64,000 bases of DNA. Source: Sporosarcina sp. FSL W8-0480 (GTDB lineage: Bacteria > Bacillota > Bacilli > Bacillales_A > Planococcaceae). The position numbers were made by a program, and so were the translations under genes. Positions within the stretch are counted from its first letter, which is position 1. Each line of letters opens with the position of its first letter. Of the stretch, positions 52,267 through 62,433 are shown piece after piece. The stretch is from assembly GCF_037963765.1 (NCBI RefSeq), contig NZ_CP150166.1, positions 2,239,501 through 2,303,500 on the forward strand. The letters are read 5' to 3'. Below the pieces are notes generated by a model that saw only the letters and a program-made list of their open reading frames with translations, had not been told where the DNA came from and did no database searches.

Positions 52267-52400
52267 TGGAATTGCTCCTTTCGTTATTCATGAGGAGTCG
52301 TGTAAATTATATAGAATTTTTTCTTTTATGCCTAATTATAGTGTACCCGACATGTAATTTCATTGAAAGTCAGAACGACAAATTAGCCTTTTTCATACAA

Positions 52401-52428
52401 AAAACTGTCCCTCTTATAGAGAGACAGC
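52401..52428 (-). terminator. Terminator of the bkd operon
   Basis: CTGTC (52405-52409) and CTC pair with GAG and GACAG (52423-52427), and the minus strand continues into T6. It lies directly after the bkdB stop at 52439. Confidence 0.75.
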
Positions 52429-52438
52429 TGAAATTCTA

Positions 52439-53761
52439 TCAATAGACAGATGTGTTATCTGCGGTGATGTTTTCGAGTATTTCTTTTACGCGTGCAAGGA
52501 AACGACCAGCTACGAGTCCGTCCAATACACGGTGATCAAGTGATAGGCATAGGTTTACCATATCTCTAACAGCAATCATGCCGCCATTCATAACGACAGG
52601 ACGTTTCACGATGGATTCGACCTGTAAGATAGCAGCTTGTGGATAATTGATAATTCCCATCGATTGGATAGATCCGAAAGATCCTGTGTTGTTTACAGTA
52701 AATGTACCGCCTAACATTTCATCGGATTTGAGTTTTCCTGAACGGACTTTTGAAGCCAATTCATTGATTTCCCTTCCGATTCCTTTGATCGTTTTTTCAT
52801 CGGCATGTTTGATGACAGGTACATATAAAGCATCTTCCGTTGCGACTGCGATGGAAATATTAATGTCTTTCTTTTGGATGATTTTGTCCCCTGCCCACAT
52901 CGAATTCATCATAGGGAATTCCTTCAACGCCTGTGATACTGCCTTCACGAAGAACGCGAAGTATGTCAGATTGAAGCCTTCTTTTTGTTTGAAATCGTTT
53001 TTCAAAGAATCTCGGTATTGGACGAGATTCGTGACATCGACTTCAATCATTGTCCAAGCATGAGGTGCTTCATGCTTAGAACGGAGCATATTCGTAGCAA
53101 TAGCCCGGCGCACACCAGTGATTGGAATTTCGATATCTCCAGCCGCAGTAGGAATTGACTCAGCGACAGCCGGTTTAGATACAGGGCGTGCTTCCTGGAC
53201 TGGAGCCGCCTGAACGACTTCAGCTACTTGTTCAGCTGCAACTGGTACTGCTGTTGGAATTTCACCACTGTCGATAATTGCTTGTAGGTCTTTACGGGTA
53301 ATACGTCCTTCTTTTCCGGATCCTTGAACGAGAGAAAGATCGATATTGTTTTCTTGCGCCATTCTCATGACTGCTGGTGAGAAGCGAGCTGCCCCTGCAC
53401 CGCGTTGAAGAGGTGAAGCCGGTTTTTGTGATCCAGCTGCCGGCATTTCGTTTGCAGGTTCTTCCTTTGCTGGAACCGCAACAGGTTGACTTTCTTGTTC
53501 AGCGTTTCCTTCTGCGCCGCCTTCTGTTTCAATTGTACAAACGACGACACCTACATCAACAGTTTCGCCTTCTTTTACGATAATTTCTTTAATTGTACCA
53601 GCGAATGATGAAGGGATTTCTGCAGTAACTTTATCCGTATTCACTTCTGCCAATGGATCGTATTTATTAACCGTATCGCCTATTTTCACAAGCCACTTTT
53701 CAATCGTTCCTTCTGTAACACTTTCACCAAGTTTGGGCATTTCGATTTTTTCAATTGCCAC
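52439..53761 (-). CDS. bkdB: Branched-chain keto-acid dehydrogenase E2 (BkdB)
   Basis: A 440-residue dihydrolipoyl acyltransferase. It has a lipoyl domain with the lipoylated Lys in EVNTDKVTAEIPS (about residue 44), a Pro/Ala/Glu linker, a peripheral-subunit-binding domain (FSPAVMRMAQENNIDLSLV), a second linker, and the catalytic domain ending with SLDHRVLDGLVAGRFL (HxxxDG). It forms the core of the complex with BkdAA/AB (E1) and LpdV (E3). Last gene of the operon. Confidence 0.96.
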   Translation of the reverse strand: MAIEKIEMPKLGESVTEGTIEKWLVKIGDTVNKYDPLAEVNTDKVTAEIPSSFAGTIKEIIVKEGETVDVGVVVCTIETEGGAEGNAEQESQPVAVPAKEEPANEMPAAGSQKPASPLQRGAGAARFSPAVMRMAQENNIDLSLVQGSGKEGRITRKDLQAIIDSGEIPTAVPVAAEQVAEVVQAAPVQEARPVSKPAVAESIPTAAGDIEIPITGVRRAIATNMLRSKHEAPHAWTMIEVDVTNLVQYRDSLKNDFKQKEGFNLTYFAFFVKAVSQALKEFPMMNSMWAGDKIIQKKDINISIAVATEDALYVPVIKHADEKTIKGIGREINELASKVRSGKLKSDEMLGGTFTVNNTGSFGSIQSMGIINYPQAAILQVESIVKRPVVMNGGMIAVRDMVNLCLSLDHRVLDGLVAGRFLARVKEILENITADNTSVY

Positions 53762-53781
53762 TTCGAAATCCTCCTTTCATA

Positions 53782-54765
53782 TTAAAATTCTGCTAATTCA
53801 CGCGCTGCTTTTTCAACTTTATCCGGGTTGACCATGAAGAACTTCTCCATTGTAGGAGCATATGGCATAGCCGGAACATCAGGTCCCGCAAGACGTTTGA
53901 TAGGTGCATCAAGGTCAAATAGGCAGTTTTCTGCGATTATCGCTGAAACTTCACTCATTACGCTTCCTTCAAGGTTGTCTTCAGTAACTAACAATACTTT
54001 ACCTGTTTTTGAAGCTGCTTCAATGATAGATTCTTTATCAAGTGGATAAATTGTACGTAAGTCTAAAATATGTGCAGAAATTCCATCTTCAGCAAGTCTT
54101 TCAGCTGCTTGCAATGCAAAATGTACACATAGTCCGTAAGTAATGATTGTAATATCATCACCCTCACGCTTCACATCGGCCTTTCCGATTGGCAAAACGT
54201 ATTCCTCTTCAGGAACTTCGCCTTTGATCAATCGGTATGCACGCTTATGCTCAAAGAAAAGGACAGGATCATCATCCCTGATAGCAGCTTTCAATAGACC
54301 TTTAGCGTCGTAAGGAGTGGAAGGAATTACAATTTTCAATCCCGGTGTACTTGCAAACATGGACTCGACTGATTGGGAATGGTATAACGCACCATGAATT
54401 CCACCACCAAATGGCGCGCGGATAACAATCGGACAAGACCAATCATTGTTTGAACGGTAACGGATTTTCGCTGCTTCTGAAACAATCTGGTTCACTGCAG
54501 GCATGATGAAATCCGCGAATTGCATTTCTGCAATTGGACGCATTCCGTACATCGCTGCTCCGATTCCAACACCAGCAATTGCAGATTCAGCAAGTGGTGT
54601 ATCAAGTGCACGGTATTCACCGAATTGGTCATAAAGGCCAGTTGTCGCTTTAAATACGCCACCCTTTCTACCAACGTCCTCTCCAAGTACGAAGACGTTT
54701 TCATCCCGTTCCATTTCTTCCTTCATCGCAAGTGTAATCGCGTCAATATATGAAAGTACAGCCAT
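53782..54765 (-). CDS. bkdAB: Branched-chain keto-acid dehydrogenase E1 beta
   Basis: A 327-residue thiamine diphosphate enzyme subunit. Typical elements: VLGEDVGRKGGVFKAT, TPLAESAIAGVGIGAA, RAPFGGGIHGALYHSQ and the C-terminal LDLRTIYPLD. It overlaps the E1 alpha stop by one base, so the E1 heterotetramer subunits are translationally coupled. Confidence 0.96.
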   Translation of the reverse strand: MAVLSYIDAITLAMKEEMERDENVFVLGEDVGRKGGVFKATTGLYDQFGEYRALDTPLAESAIAGVGIGAAMYGMRPIAEMQFADFIMPAVNQIVSEAAKIRYRSNNDWSCPIVIRAPFGGGIHGALYHSQSVESMFASTPGLKIVIPSTPYDAKGLLKAAIRDDDPVLFFEHKRAYRLIKGEVPEEEYVLPIGKADVKREGDDITIITYGLCVHFALQAAERLAEDGISAHILDLRTIYPLDKESIIEAASKTGKVLLVTEDNLEGSVMSEVSAIIAENCLFDLDAPIKRLAGPDVPAMPYAPTMEKFFMVNPDKVEKAARELAEF

Positions 54766-55772
54766 TATTGGTCTCCCCCTTCCTCTTTATAGACATGGCG
54801 AAGTGCATATTCCGGTTCAGCGTAAGGTGCTTTCTCCGCATAGTCAGTCGCCTCATTCACAATCGCCTTAATGCGATCGTCCATTTCTTTTTCAAGTGAA
54901 TCATCCAAGACACCAACTTCTTTCAAATAAGCTGCGAATTTAGGAATTGGATCGTTTTTCCGTTCTGCCTCAAGTTCCTCAGCATCACGGTATAGACGAT
55001 GGTCATCGTCTGATGAGTGCGCAGTCAAACGGTAACAAACTGCTTCAACAAGGCTTGGTCCTTCCCCACTACGTGCACGATCTGCAGCTTCCTTCACGAC
55101 ACGGTAGACTTCAAGTGGGTCTGTACCGTCAACCGTTACTCCAGGCATGCCGTATCCAACTGCACGATCTGAAACGTTCTCACAAGCAAGTTGCTTTTCA
55201 AGCGGTACTGAAATTGCATATTTATTATTTTCAACCATTATGACAGTCGGTAATTTATGAACTCCAGCAAAGTTCATCCCTTCGTGGAAGTCCCCTTGGT
55301 TGGATGAACCTTCTCCTAATGTGACAAATGTGATGAAGTCTTCATTTTTCATTTTAGCCGCAAGTGCAACTCCGACTGCATGCGGAAGTTGTGTTGTAAC
55401 AGGGGAAGATCCTGTTAAGATGCGATTTTTACGTTGTCCGAAGTGACCTGGCATTTGACGACCGCCGGAGTTTGGATCTTCGGCTTTAGCGAATGCCGAT
55501 AGCATTAGTTCTTTTGGTGTCATTCCGAAATGGAGGACGACACCCATGTCACGGTAGTATGGGGCAATCCAGTCTTTGTTCTTGTCAAGTGCGTATGCTG
55601 CTCCGGCTTGTGCGGCTTCTTGGCCTTGGCAGGAGATGACGAATGGAATTTTTCCGGCACGATTTAATAGCCACATGCGTTCGTCCAAACGTCTAGCCAT
55701 TACCATTGTTTCGTAGATTTCTAGAACATTTTCGTTCGTCAATCCTAATTCTTCATGACGCGTTTTCGCCAT
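54765..55772 (-). CDS. bkdAA: Branched-chain keto-acid dehydrogenase E1 alpha
   Basis: A 335-residue ThDP-binding subunit. The GDG-type cofactor motif is altered to LGEGSSNQGDFHEGMNFA, as in other Bacillus BkdAA; the phosphorylation-loop equivalent is RLTAHSSDDDHRLYRD. The ATG at 55772 follows GAAGGGGAT; the frame open to 55856 runs into the repeat element upstream and is not used. A 200-base gap with a palindromic repeat separates it from lpdV. Confidence 0.95.
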   Translation of the reverse strand: MAKTRHEELGLTNENVLEIYETMVMARRLDERMWLLNRAGKIPFVISCQGQEAAQAGAAYALDKNKDWIAPYYRDMGVVLHFGMTPKELMLSAFAKAEDPNSGGRQMPGHFGQRKNRILTGSSPVTTQLPHAVGVALAAKMKNEDFITFVTLGEGSSNQGDFHEGMNFAGVHKLPTVIMVENNKYAISVPLEKQLACENVSDRAVGYGMPGVTVDGTDPLEVYRVVKEAADRARSGEGPSLVEAVCYRLTAHSSDDDHRLYRDAEELEAERKNDPIPKFAAYLKEVGVLDDSLEKEMDDRIKAIVNEATDYAEKAPYAEPEYALRHVYKEEGGDQ

Positions 55773-55818
55773 TTTATGAATCCCCCTTCGTTTCGGTTGA
55801 TATAATTGGAAATTAACA

Positions 55819-55947
55819 GTTGCTTTACGTTTCAGGCGGACGCTTTCCGCGGGCATGGCTTCAGCCTCCTCACTACGCTACGCTTCGTTGCGGGGTCTTC
55901 AGCTCATGCTATTCCCGCAGGAGTCGCCGCCTTCCACTTCAAGCAAC
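55819..55947. repeat. Palindromic repeat element, copy B, inside the bkd operon
   Basis: The 129-bp element has the same ends as copy A: GTTGCTT (55819-55825) and AAGCAAC (55941-55947), an inner GGCGGACG/GTCGCCGCC pair, and the same body marker GCTTTCCGCGGGCATGGCTT. The centre contains CTTCAGCC with inverse partners near TCTTCAGCTCATGC and a local CACTACGC-GCGTTGC-like hairpin. It sits between lpdV and bkdAA. Confidence 0.8.
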
Positions 55948-55971
55948 GGAAATAATAAGGAACATAGAAAT

Positions 55972-57399
55972 TTACATATGAATTGCTTTTCCATCGACTG
56001 CGAGTGATGCTTCGCCCATTACTTCGGAAAGGGATGGGTGCGGGTGGATGGTTGATGCTACTTCCCATGGAGTGGCGTCAAGGACCATCGCGAGGCCTGC
56101 TTCGGAAATTAAATCTGTTACGTGTGCTCCGATCATGTGGATCCCTAATAGGTCGTCGGTATCTTTGTCGGCGATTATTTTTACGAATCCGTCCGCGTTA
56201 CCGTTAACGAGTGCTTTGCCGATTGCTGCGAATGGGAATTTACCGACCTTTACATTGAACCCTTGCTCTTTTGCTTGTGCTTCAGTCAACCCGACACTCG
56301 CCGCTTCAGGGCTTGAATAGATACAACGTGAAATGTTTGTATAATTGATAGGTTCCGGTGAAAGTCCAGCTATATGTTCAACTGCAGCGATCCCTTCGTG
56401 TGATGCTACATGTGCCAATTGAAGTCCGCCGATTGCATCGCCAATTGCATAGATATGGCTTTCTTTCGTTTGGAATGTCGATTTTGTTTGTATGTAGCCT
56501 TTGTCTAACTGGATTTCTGTGTTCTCGATACCGATTCCTTCTGTATTGGCCTGTCTTCCCACGGATACAAGCATTTTCTCAGCTGTAAACTCTTCCGTTT
56601 CACCAGCAATTTCAGCTGAAATGGTAACTGCTTCTTCTGTTTTCTTGAGTGTTTCAGGCAATACTTTTGCACCTGTGATTAAAGTGACTCCTCTTTTCGA
56701 AAGAAGCTTTTTCATTTCTTTTGAAATGTCTTCGTCTTCGGTCGGTATGATTCTGTCAGCATATTCAATCACCGTGACCTCAACTCCAAAGTCATTTAAC
56801 ATGGAAGCCCATTCGATACCGATGACTCCGCCGCCGACGATTAGCATCGACTTCGGTAATTCGGTCATTCTTAATGCACCGTCTGAAGAAAGTACTTGGA
56901 TTTCATCTAGTTCAAGTCCCGGCAATGTTCGGGGTCTTGATCCGGTAGCTAAAATAAGGTTTTTTAAGATAAGCATTTCATTTTCTTCACCGTTATTCAT
57001 TTCAACAGAAATGGTGCCAGGCATTGGAGAGAATATAGATGGCCCTAACATTCTGCCAAAACCTTCGTAGACATCTATTTTTCCTTTCTTCATCAAGGCA
57101 GTGACTCCTTTATGAAGCTGTTGGACGATTTCTTCTTTCCTTGCTTGTACTCGGGTAAAGTTCAGCGTAGCGCCGTCTGTGTCCACACCGAAATGTGCAG
57201 AATCCGTTTTAGCCATTTTGTATACTTCAGCGCTTTTCAGCAATGCTTTGCTTGGAATGCATCCTTTATGCAAGCAAGTTCCACCTAAAAGCTCCTTTTC
57301 AACTAAAGCTGTTTTAAGACCTAATTGTGCTGCGCGAATCGCTGCTACATATCCGCCCGTTCCGCCGCCTAAAATAACTACATCATATTCGACTGCCAT
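55972..57399 (-). CDS. lpdV: Dihydrolipoamide dehydrogenase E3 (LpdV)
   Basis: A 475-residue flavoprotein. The FAD motif is ILGGGTGGYVAAIRAAQLG, the redox disulfide is GGTCLHKGCIPSKALL, the NAD motif is IVGGGVIGIEWASML, and the C-terminal catalytic His-Glu is in TIHPHPSLSEVMGEA. It reoxidises the lipoyl groups of BkdB. A branched-chain-specific E3 within the bkd operon is usual in Bacillus. Confidence 0.95.
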   Translation of the reverse strand: MAVEYDVVILGGGTGGYVAAIRAAQLGLKTALVEKELLGGTCLHKGCIPSKALLKSAEVYKMAKTDSAHFGVDTDGATLNFTRVQARKEEIVQQLHKGVTALMKKGKIDVYEGFGRMLGPSIFSPMPGTISVEMNNGEENEMLILKNLILATGSRPRTLPGLELDEIQVLSSDGALRMTELPKSMLIVGGGVIGIEWASMLNDFGVEVTVIEYADRIIPTEDEDISKEMKKLLSKRGVTLITGAKVLPETLKKTEEAVTISAEIAGETEEFTAEKMLVSVGRQANTEGIGIENTEIQLDKGYIQTKSTFQTKESHIYAIGDAIGGLQLAHVASHEGIAAVEHIAGLSPEPINYTNISRCIYSSPEAASVGLTEAQAKEQGFNVKVGKFPFAAIGKALVNGNADGFVKIIADKDTDDLLGIHMIGAHVTDLISEAGLAMVLDATPWEVASTIHPHPSLSEVMGEASLAVDGKAIHM

Positions 57400-57427
57400 C
57401 TGTTTATGGCCTCCTCTTTGCTATCCA

Positions 57428-58516
57428 TCACGCGGGATAGGTTTTTGCTTTCTCCTCACCGTTCAAGACGCGTAAAGCACCTTCTGCAAGTGCTTGCAAT
57501 TCATCTTCACCGGGATAGACGACTACATCTGCAATCCATTGCACCCTGGAGTTTATCATTTCTACGTATTGTTTCCCGTACGCAAGGCCACCGGTAAGAA
57601 TTATGGCATCTACATTCCCTTCAAGGACAGTTGCGGCACTTCCAATTTCCTTTGCCACCTGATATGCCATTGCTTCATAGACAAGAGCTGCTTCTTCATC
57701 GCCTGCATCAATCCGTTTTTCTACAGTGACTGCATCATTTGTTCCAAGGTATCCGACGAGTCCGCCTTTGCCGACCAACTTGGACATGATTTCTGTTCTG
57801 AAATAAGTTCCTGAATAGCATAGATCGACTAAATCCCCAGTTGGAACAGTTCCCGCACGTTCCGGGCTAAATGGACCATCTCCGTGCAAGCCGTTATTGA
57901 CATCGATCACTCTTCCAAAACGATGTGCGCCAACAGTTATACCTCCACCCATATGGGTGACAATAAGGCGCAGGTCTTCATAACGTTTGCCTATTTCTTT
58001 GGCATATCGTCTTGCAACCGCTTTTTGATTCAATGCGTGAAAAATCGATTTTCGATTGATTAAAGAAAATCCTGAAATACGGGCGAGCGGATGCATTTCA
58101 TCAACGACTACTGGATCGACGATGAATGCCGGAATCTTAGTCGCACTAGCAATTTCGTCTGCTATGATGCCACCAAGATTTGATGCATGCTGTCCGGAAT
58201 AGCCCTTTTTCAAGTCTTCGATCATTCTTGCATTCACAGTATATGTTCCGCCCGCAATCGGACGGAGAAGTCCACCTCGACCGCAAACTGCATGCAGTTC
58301 ATCCAAGGCGACTCCTCCGCGTTCTAAAGATGCGATAATAGAATCTTTCCTGAAAACGTATTGATCGATGACTGAAGGATATTGTGCAAGTTCCTCTGCT
58401 GAATGTCTCAATGTGTCTTCAAATACAAGGTGCTCGTTATCGTACACACCGATTTTCGTTGATGTAGACCCTGGATTGATGACCAGGATTCTAAAGATAT
58501 CTTTATGCACGAACAT
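57428..58516 (-). CDS. buk: Butyrate kinase (branched-chain fatty acid kinase)
   Basis: A 362-residue acetokinase-family enzyme making ATP from acyl-phosphate: [15 protein letters not shown] at the N-terminus, [21 protein letters not shown], and [13 protein letters not shown]. With Ptb it converts isobutyryl-, isovaleryl- or methylbutyryl-CoA to free acid and ATP. Positioned between lpdV and bcd as in B. subtilis. Confidence 0.94.
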   Translation of the reverse strand: MFVHKDIFRILVINPGSTSTKIGVYDNEHLVFEDTLRHSAEELAQYPSVIDQYVFRKDSIIASLERGGVALDELHAVCGRGGLLRPIAGGTYTVNARMIEDLKKGYSGQHASNLGGIIADEIASATKIPAFIVDPVVVDEMHPLARISGFSLINRKSIFHALNQKAVARRYAKEIGKRYEDLRLIVTHMGGGITVGAHRFGRVIDVNNGLHGDGPFSPERAGTVPTGDLVDLCYSGTYFRTEIMSKLVGKGGLVGYLGTNDAVTVEKRIDAGDEEAALVYEAMAYQVAKEIGSAATVLEGNVDAIILTGGLAYGKQYVEMINSRVQWIADVVVYPGEDELQALAEGALRVLNGEEKAKTYPA

Positions 58517-58546
58517 CCCTCCTACTCTTCCGAGATGCGCCGTTTG

Positions 58547-59644
58547 TTATTTTCTTCTTGAAAGAACGCTTTTTTCATTTTGCAAAAATTGGCTACGAGA
58601 TTTTGCAACCCTTGCAATTCTTTCTTCTGCAAGACGGTCTGCGGCTACGTAAGTTGGGATATTATCACGTTTTGAAATCGCGAAGATTTGTTCAATCGTA
58701 TCGTAAATTCCTGCAACTCGTTTCATCGCCCGTTCACGGTTATAGCCTGCAAGCTCATCAGCAACGTTGATAACACCGCCTGAGTTGATGACATAGTCTG
58801 GGGCGTAAACGATTCCCATTTCATGAATCATGTCGCCGTGTTCTGGATTTTTCAATTGATTGTTCGCAGAACCTGCGATTACTTTACATTTCAATTGTGG
58901 AATTGTTTCGTCATTGATGATCGCTCCAAGTGCACATGGTGCAAAAATATCCGCATCTTGTGAGTAGATCTCATCAGTTTCGACAGCAATTGCACCGAAC
59001 GCATCAACAGCTCGTTGTACGGCCTCTTTGTTGATATCCGTTACGATCAATTTCGCGCCTTCTTCATGAAGATACTCACAAAGTGTATAGGCAACGTTTC
59101 CAACACCTTGTACTGCAATCGTTTTGCCTTCAAGGGAATCACTTCCGAATGCTTCTTTTGCTGCAGCTTTCATTCCTTTATAGACGCCGTATGCTGTAAC
59201 TGGTGATGGATTTCCTGATGAACCGAATTCTGCGGAAACCCCTGTGACATAATCAGTTTCGAGGTGGATTAAATCCATATCTTCTTCAGTTGTACCAACA
59301 TCTTCGGCAGTAATATATCTACCATTTAAACCTTCAATAAAACGGCCAAACGCACGGAACATTTCATCATTTTTATCCGTTTTTGGATTTCCGATAATAA
59401 CTGTTTTTCCGCCTCCAAGATTCAATCCGGCTGCTGCGTTTTTATATGTCATACCTTTAGCAAGTCGTAGTGCATCTTCAATTGCTTCTTCTTCACTTGC
59501 GTATGTCCACATGCGAGTTCCACCTAATGCTGGTCCAAGTGTTGTGTCATGAATCGCGATGATTGCTTTAAGGCCGGATGTTTTATCCTGACAGATAACC
59601 AGTTGTTCATAATCGTGAGTTTCCATATATTTAAATAATTCCAT
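58547..59644 (-). CDS. bcd: Leucine dehydrogenase
   Basis: A 365-residue Glu/Leu/Phe/Val dehydrogenase that deaminates branched-chain amino acids to 2-keto acids with NAD. The catalytic Lys region is [18 protein letters not shown], and the NAD fold has [16 protein letters not shown]. It feeds the Bkd complex encoded downstream. RBS AAGGAGG. The C-terminus after VAKSRSQFL is variable, as usual. Confidence 0.95.
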   Translation of the reverse strand: MELFKYMETHDYEQLVICQDKTSGLKAIIAIHDTTLGPALGGTRMWTYASEEEAIEDALRLAKGMTYKNAAAGLNLGGGKTVIIGNPKTDKNDEMFRAFGRFIEGLNGRYITAEDVGTTEEDMDLIHLETDYVTGVSAEFGSSGNPSPVTAYGVYKGMKAAAKEAFGSDSLEGKTIAVQGVGNVAYTLCEYLHEEGAKLIVTDINKEAVQRAVDAFGAIAVETDEIYSQDADIFAPCALGAIINDETIPQLKCKVIAGSANNQLKNPEHGDMIHEMGIVYAPDYVINSGGVINVADELAGYNRERAMKRVAGIYDTIEQIFAISKRDNIPTYVAADRLAEERIARVAKSRSQFLQNEKSVLSRRK

Positions 59645-59673
59645 GATGTATTTCCTCCTTGGGATAATCCGTT

Positions 59674-60582
59674 TTATTTTTTTGAAGTCTGTATGGCTAG
59701 CGCCAATGAATACAACTTTGTTTCTGCACTATCAGATCTCGAAGTGAGAACGATCGGCGCTCTTGCACCTTGTATAATTCCACCGACTTTTGCATTGGCG
59801 AAATACATAAGTGATTTATATAGAATATTTCCTGCTTCTATCGACGGCACGACAAGGATATCCGCCTTCCCAGCCGTTACACTTGTGATTCCTTTATGTT
59901 GGGCCGATTTGATAGACACAGCATTATCTAAAGCAAGCGGGCCGTCGATAATGCAGTCTTTAATTTGCCCTCTATGATTCATAACAACCAGGTTTGCCGC
60001 ATCCGTCGTAGCTGCCATTACAGGATTGATAGTTTCAATCGCTGCGAGGGGTGCAACAATCGGTACATCAACTCCACAAGCTTTAGCAACTGCCACTGAA
60101 TTTTGGATGATTTGTGCTTTCTCTTCAAGGTTAGGAGCAATATTCATTCCCGCATCCGTGACAAATAGCAAACGGTTGTATCCTTCAACTTCAAAGGCTG
60201 CTACATGGGAAAGCACCTTTCCCGTTCGCAAGCCGTATTCAGAGTTCAAAACAGCTTTTAAGACGATTGCTGTCGGTAAATTCCCCTTCATCAGAACTTG
60301 TGCTTCACCGCTTGAAACGAAACGGACAGCTTTCTCGGCTGCTTCCTGAATAGTATCGGCATGCACGATAGAAATATAAGGGTTGCTCCGAAGTTCGGGA
60401 AAGCGTTCCTTAATAAGTTGCTCTAATATTCGTTCATTATCAATGAGTATAAAGGAGGCAATCCCTTTCATCATAGCCATCTCCACAGCTTGAAGCACTT
60501 CCGGGTCCGCTGCACAGGCTACTGCGACTGTCCGTGAACCCGACGCAGCGGTTTTTTCAACAAGTGATTTTAGTGTCGTCAT
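59674..60582 (-). CDS. ptb: Phosphate butyryltransferase
   Basis: A 302-residue phosphate acyltransferase exchanging CoA for phosphate on branched acyl-CoA. Marks: [41 protein letters not shown], and [18 protein letters not shown]. The start is only 15 bases after the bkdR stop (GGAGGAGGG in between), so ptb must be read from the bkdR transcript unless a promoter lies inside bkdR. Confidence 0.94.
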   Translation of the reverse strand: MTTLKSLVEKTAASGSRTVAVACAADPEVLQAVEMAMMKGIASFILIDNERILEQLIKERFPELRSNPYISIVHADTIQEAAEKAVRFVSSGEAQVLMKGNLPTAIVLKAVLNSEYGLRTGKVLSHVAAFEVEGYNRLLFVTDAGMNIAPNLEEKAQIIQNSVAVAKACGVDVPIVAPLAAIETINPVMAATTDAANLVVMNHRGQIKDCIIDGPLALDNAVSIKSAQHKGITSVTAGKADILVVPSIEAGNILYKSLMYFANAKVGGIIQGARAPIVLTSRSDSAETKLYSLALAIQTSKK

Positions 60583-60597
60583 TTCAGCCCTCCTCCA

Positions 60598-62352
60598 TCA
60601 GATCAGTTTGAATTTCTCTAGTTTGTAATATAAGGAGCGCAACGAAATACCAAGACGATTTGCTGTCAATGATTTATTTCCATTATGCTCTTCAAGAGCT
60701 TTTTCAAGGACGGATCGTTCGTAATCGTCCATAACTGATGCAAGTGTACTCTTCTCGGGAAGAATCTCTTCAGTCGTTTTTACTTCACTCGTAAATAGGG
60801 ATCTTCTAATATCTTCTGCTTGAATTATCGAGGAACCAGGCCCTATGTAAATCATTGCTCGACTTAGGACATTTTCAAGCTCCCGAACGTTTCCTGGCCA
60901 TTCATATTGCTGCAATTTATTCATTGCTTCGCCTGATATTTCACCGACATTCATGCCAAATTCCTGATTTAATTTCTTCAGTAATTGAGCTGCTATTTCA
61001 GGAATATCTGCCTTCCTAGTTCGCAAGGAGGGAATTTGTATCGTAATACGGTTTAATGCATAGTACAAATCGACATTGAATGAACCTTCATGAATCGCTT
61101 TTTCTAAATTTTTGGATGTTGCTGCAATGATGCGTACCGGATTGAATTTTAGATGTTCATTCATTTGGGTAGGTCTTTGTTTCAAGTGTTCCAATAACCT
61201 AGACTGAACGCTTAACGGCAAGTCAGTCACTTCGTCAAGGAAAATACTTCCACTCATTGCTTCATCAAATAATCCCAATTTGACAGGTATCGAAGGATTT
61301 TGTTCAATTTCCCCAAATAATTCCCTTTCAATGACGGAAGGGTCAATCGCGGTGCAGTTCACGCGAATGAATTTAGAGGATTTTCTATTGCTCTCACTAT
61401 GAATTGCATTTGCAAAAAGCTCTTTTCCAGAGCCAGGTTCACCTCTTAATAAAACAGGTATATCCGATTTCGCTGCAATTTTCGCCTGGTCAATCGATAG
61501 ACGTATATCTGCGGAACTCCCGTGTATATCAGAAAATGTAAAAGTCGACTCTAATTTTCGAATGATTTGCTTCGCCCAATCAAGCTCTTTCATCAGATTA
61601 CGCATTTCTGTGATGTCATGGATGACACCGACACTGCCTTTCATCTGATTATTGACGATAATAGGCGCTACATTTACAATGACATCCCTATTATCTTCCC
61701 CTATTCGCATATTTACACCACGAATTGGTTTTTGTGTCTCCAACACTTTCATATGGATACTTTCACCCTCGTTTATATCGACGGTGGCAGGTTTTCCGAT
61801 TACTTCATCTTCAGACAATCCGGTGATTCTTGTGTACGCCCGATTGACAAGAACGCCATTACCTTTTTCATCTACGACCGAAATTGCGTCATCACTTGAT
61901 TGAATAATGGCTTCAAGCATCGTTTTTATAGATTTCAAGTCTGTAACTTCCTCAGCCAATTTAACGACTTCGGATACGTCTTTGAAAACCGCAAACGCAC
62001 CAAATGTTTCCCCATCTGATGAAATTAGTGGATAACGTGAGCTGATTATTGTTAAGCCATTCGGAAGAACCAATTCGTTATTCAGTTCGGCTTTTTTAGT
62101 ATCAAGAACTCTGACTAATTTACTGTCGGGAATGATCTCGAAAATCGATTTGCCAATTGTGTTGAAATCAGAAACTTCTAACATCCTGCAAGCGCTTTCA
62201 TTTATGAAGTCGACAATTCCTTTTTGATCAATCCCAATCATACCTTCATCAATTGAATTGATTATCATACGCTGCCTATCCATTTCCGTTCGAATCCTTC
62301 GAAAGAATTGTTCATTTGTTTTCAACAAGTCAATTAAAAGAACACTTTGCAA
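60598..62352 (-). CDS. bkdR: BkdR, sigma-54-activator-like regulator lacking GAFTGA
   Basis: A 584-residue regulator with two PAS domains (about 28-130 and 148-250), an AAA+ domain (about 272-500), and a Fis-type HTH (556-580). Walker A is GEPGSGKE (304-311) and Walker B is SIFLDEV (369-375). The L1 loop that should carry GAFTGA for sigma-54 contact reads ELFGEIEQNPSIPVKLGLF (344-362): the motif is gone. The usual DLFYRLN is DLYYALN, losing an Arg. In B. subtilis BkdR activates bkd with SigL. TTG start, AAGGAG 11 bases upstream. Here it is the first gene of the operon it should control. Confidence 0.9.
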   Translation of the reverse strand: MQSVLLIDLLKTNEQFFRRIRTEMDRQRMIINSIDEGMIGIDQKGIVDFINESACRMLEVSDFNTIGKSIFEIIPDSKLVRVLDTKKAELNNELVLPNGLTIISSRYPLISSDGETFGAFAVFKDVSEVVKLAEEVTDLKSIKTMLEAIIQSSDDAISVVDEKGNGVLVNRAYTRITGLSEDEVIGKPATVDINEGESIHMKVLETQKPIRGVNMRIGEDNRDVIVNVAPIIVNNQMKGSVGVIHDITEMRNLMKELDWAKQIIRKLESTFTFSDIHGSSADIRLSIDQAKIAAKSDIPVLLRGEPGSGKELFANAIHSESNRKSSKFIRVNCTAIDPSVIERELFGEIEQNPSIPVKLGLFDEAMSGSIFLDEVTDLPLSVQSRLLEHLKQRPTQMNEHLKFNPVRIIAATSKNLEKAIHEGSFNVDLYYALNRITIQIPSLRTRKADIPEIAAQLLKKLNQEFGMNVGEISGEAMNKLQQYEWPGNVRELENVLSRAMIYIGPGSSIIQAEDIRRSLFTSEVKTTEEILPEKSTLASVMDDYERSVLEKALEEHNGNKSLTANRLGISLRSLYYKLEKFKLI

Positions 62353-62404
62353 GGATATTCATTCTCCTTCTATGCACCATGCAATCTTTTGCAAATCTAT
62401 TTTC

Positions 62405-62433
62405 ATCATACACGATTGCACTGTTCTTGACAA
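62405..62433 (-). promoter_or_regulatory. Sigma-A promoter of the bkdR operon
   Basis: On the minus strand TTGTCA (62428-62433) and TATGAT (62405-62410) are 17 bases apart, about 53 bases before the bkdR TTG. Each hexamer matches the sigma-A consensus at five of six positions. Its -35 overlaps the -35 of the yqzF promoter on the other strand. Confidence 0.65.

Noticed and set aside
60637-60655. Sigma-54 promoter inside the bkdR 3' end (minus strand TTGGTATTTCGTTGCG)
   Set aside because: The GG to GC spacing is 9 rather than 10 bases, CAC is missing, and the bases encode the conserved Fis-type HTH. It was kept only as context for the BkdR finding.
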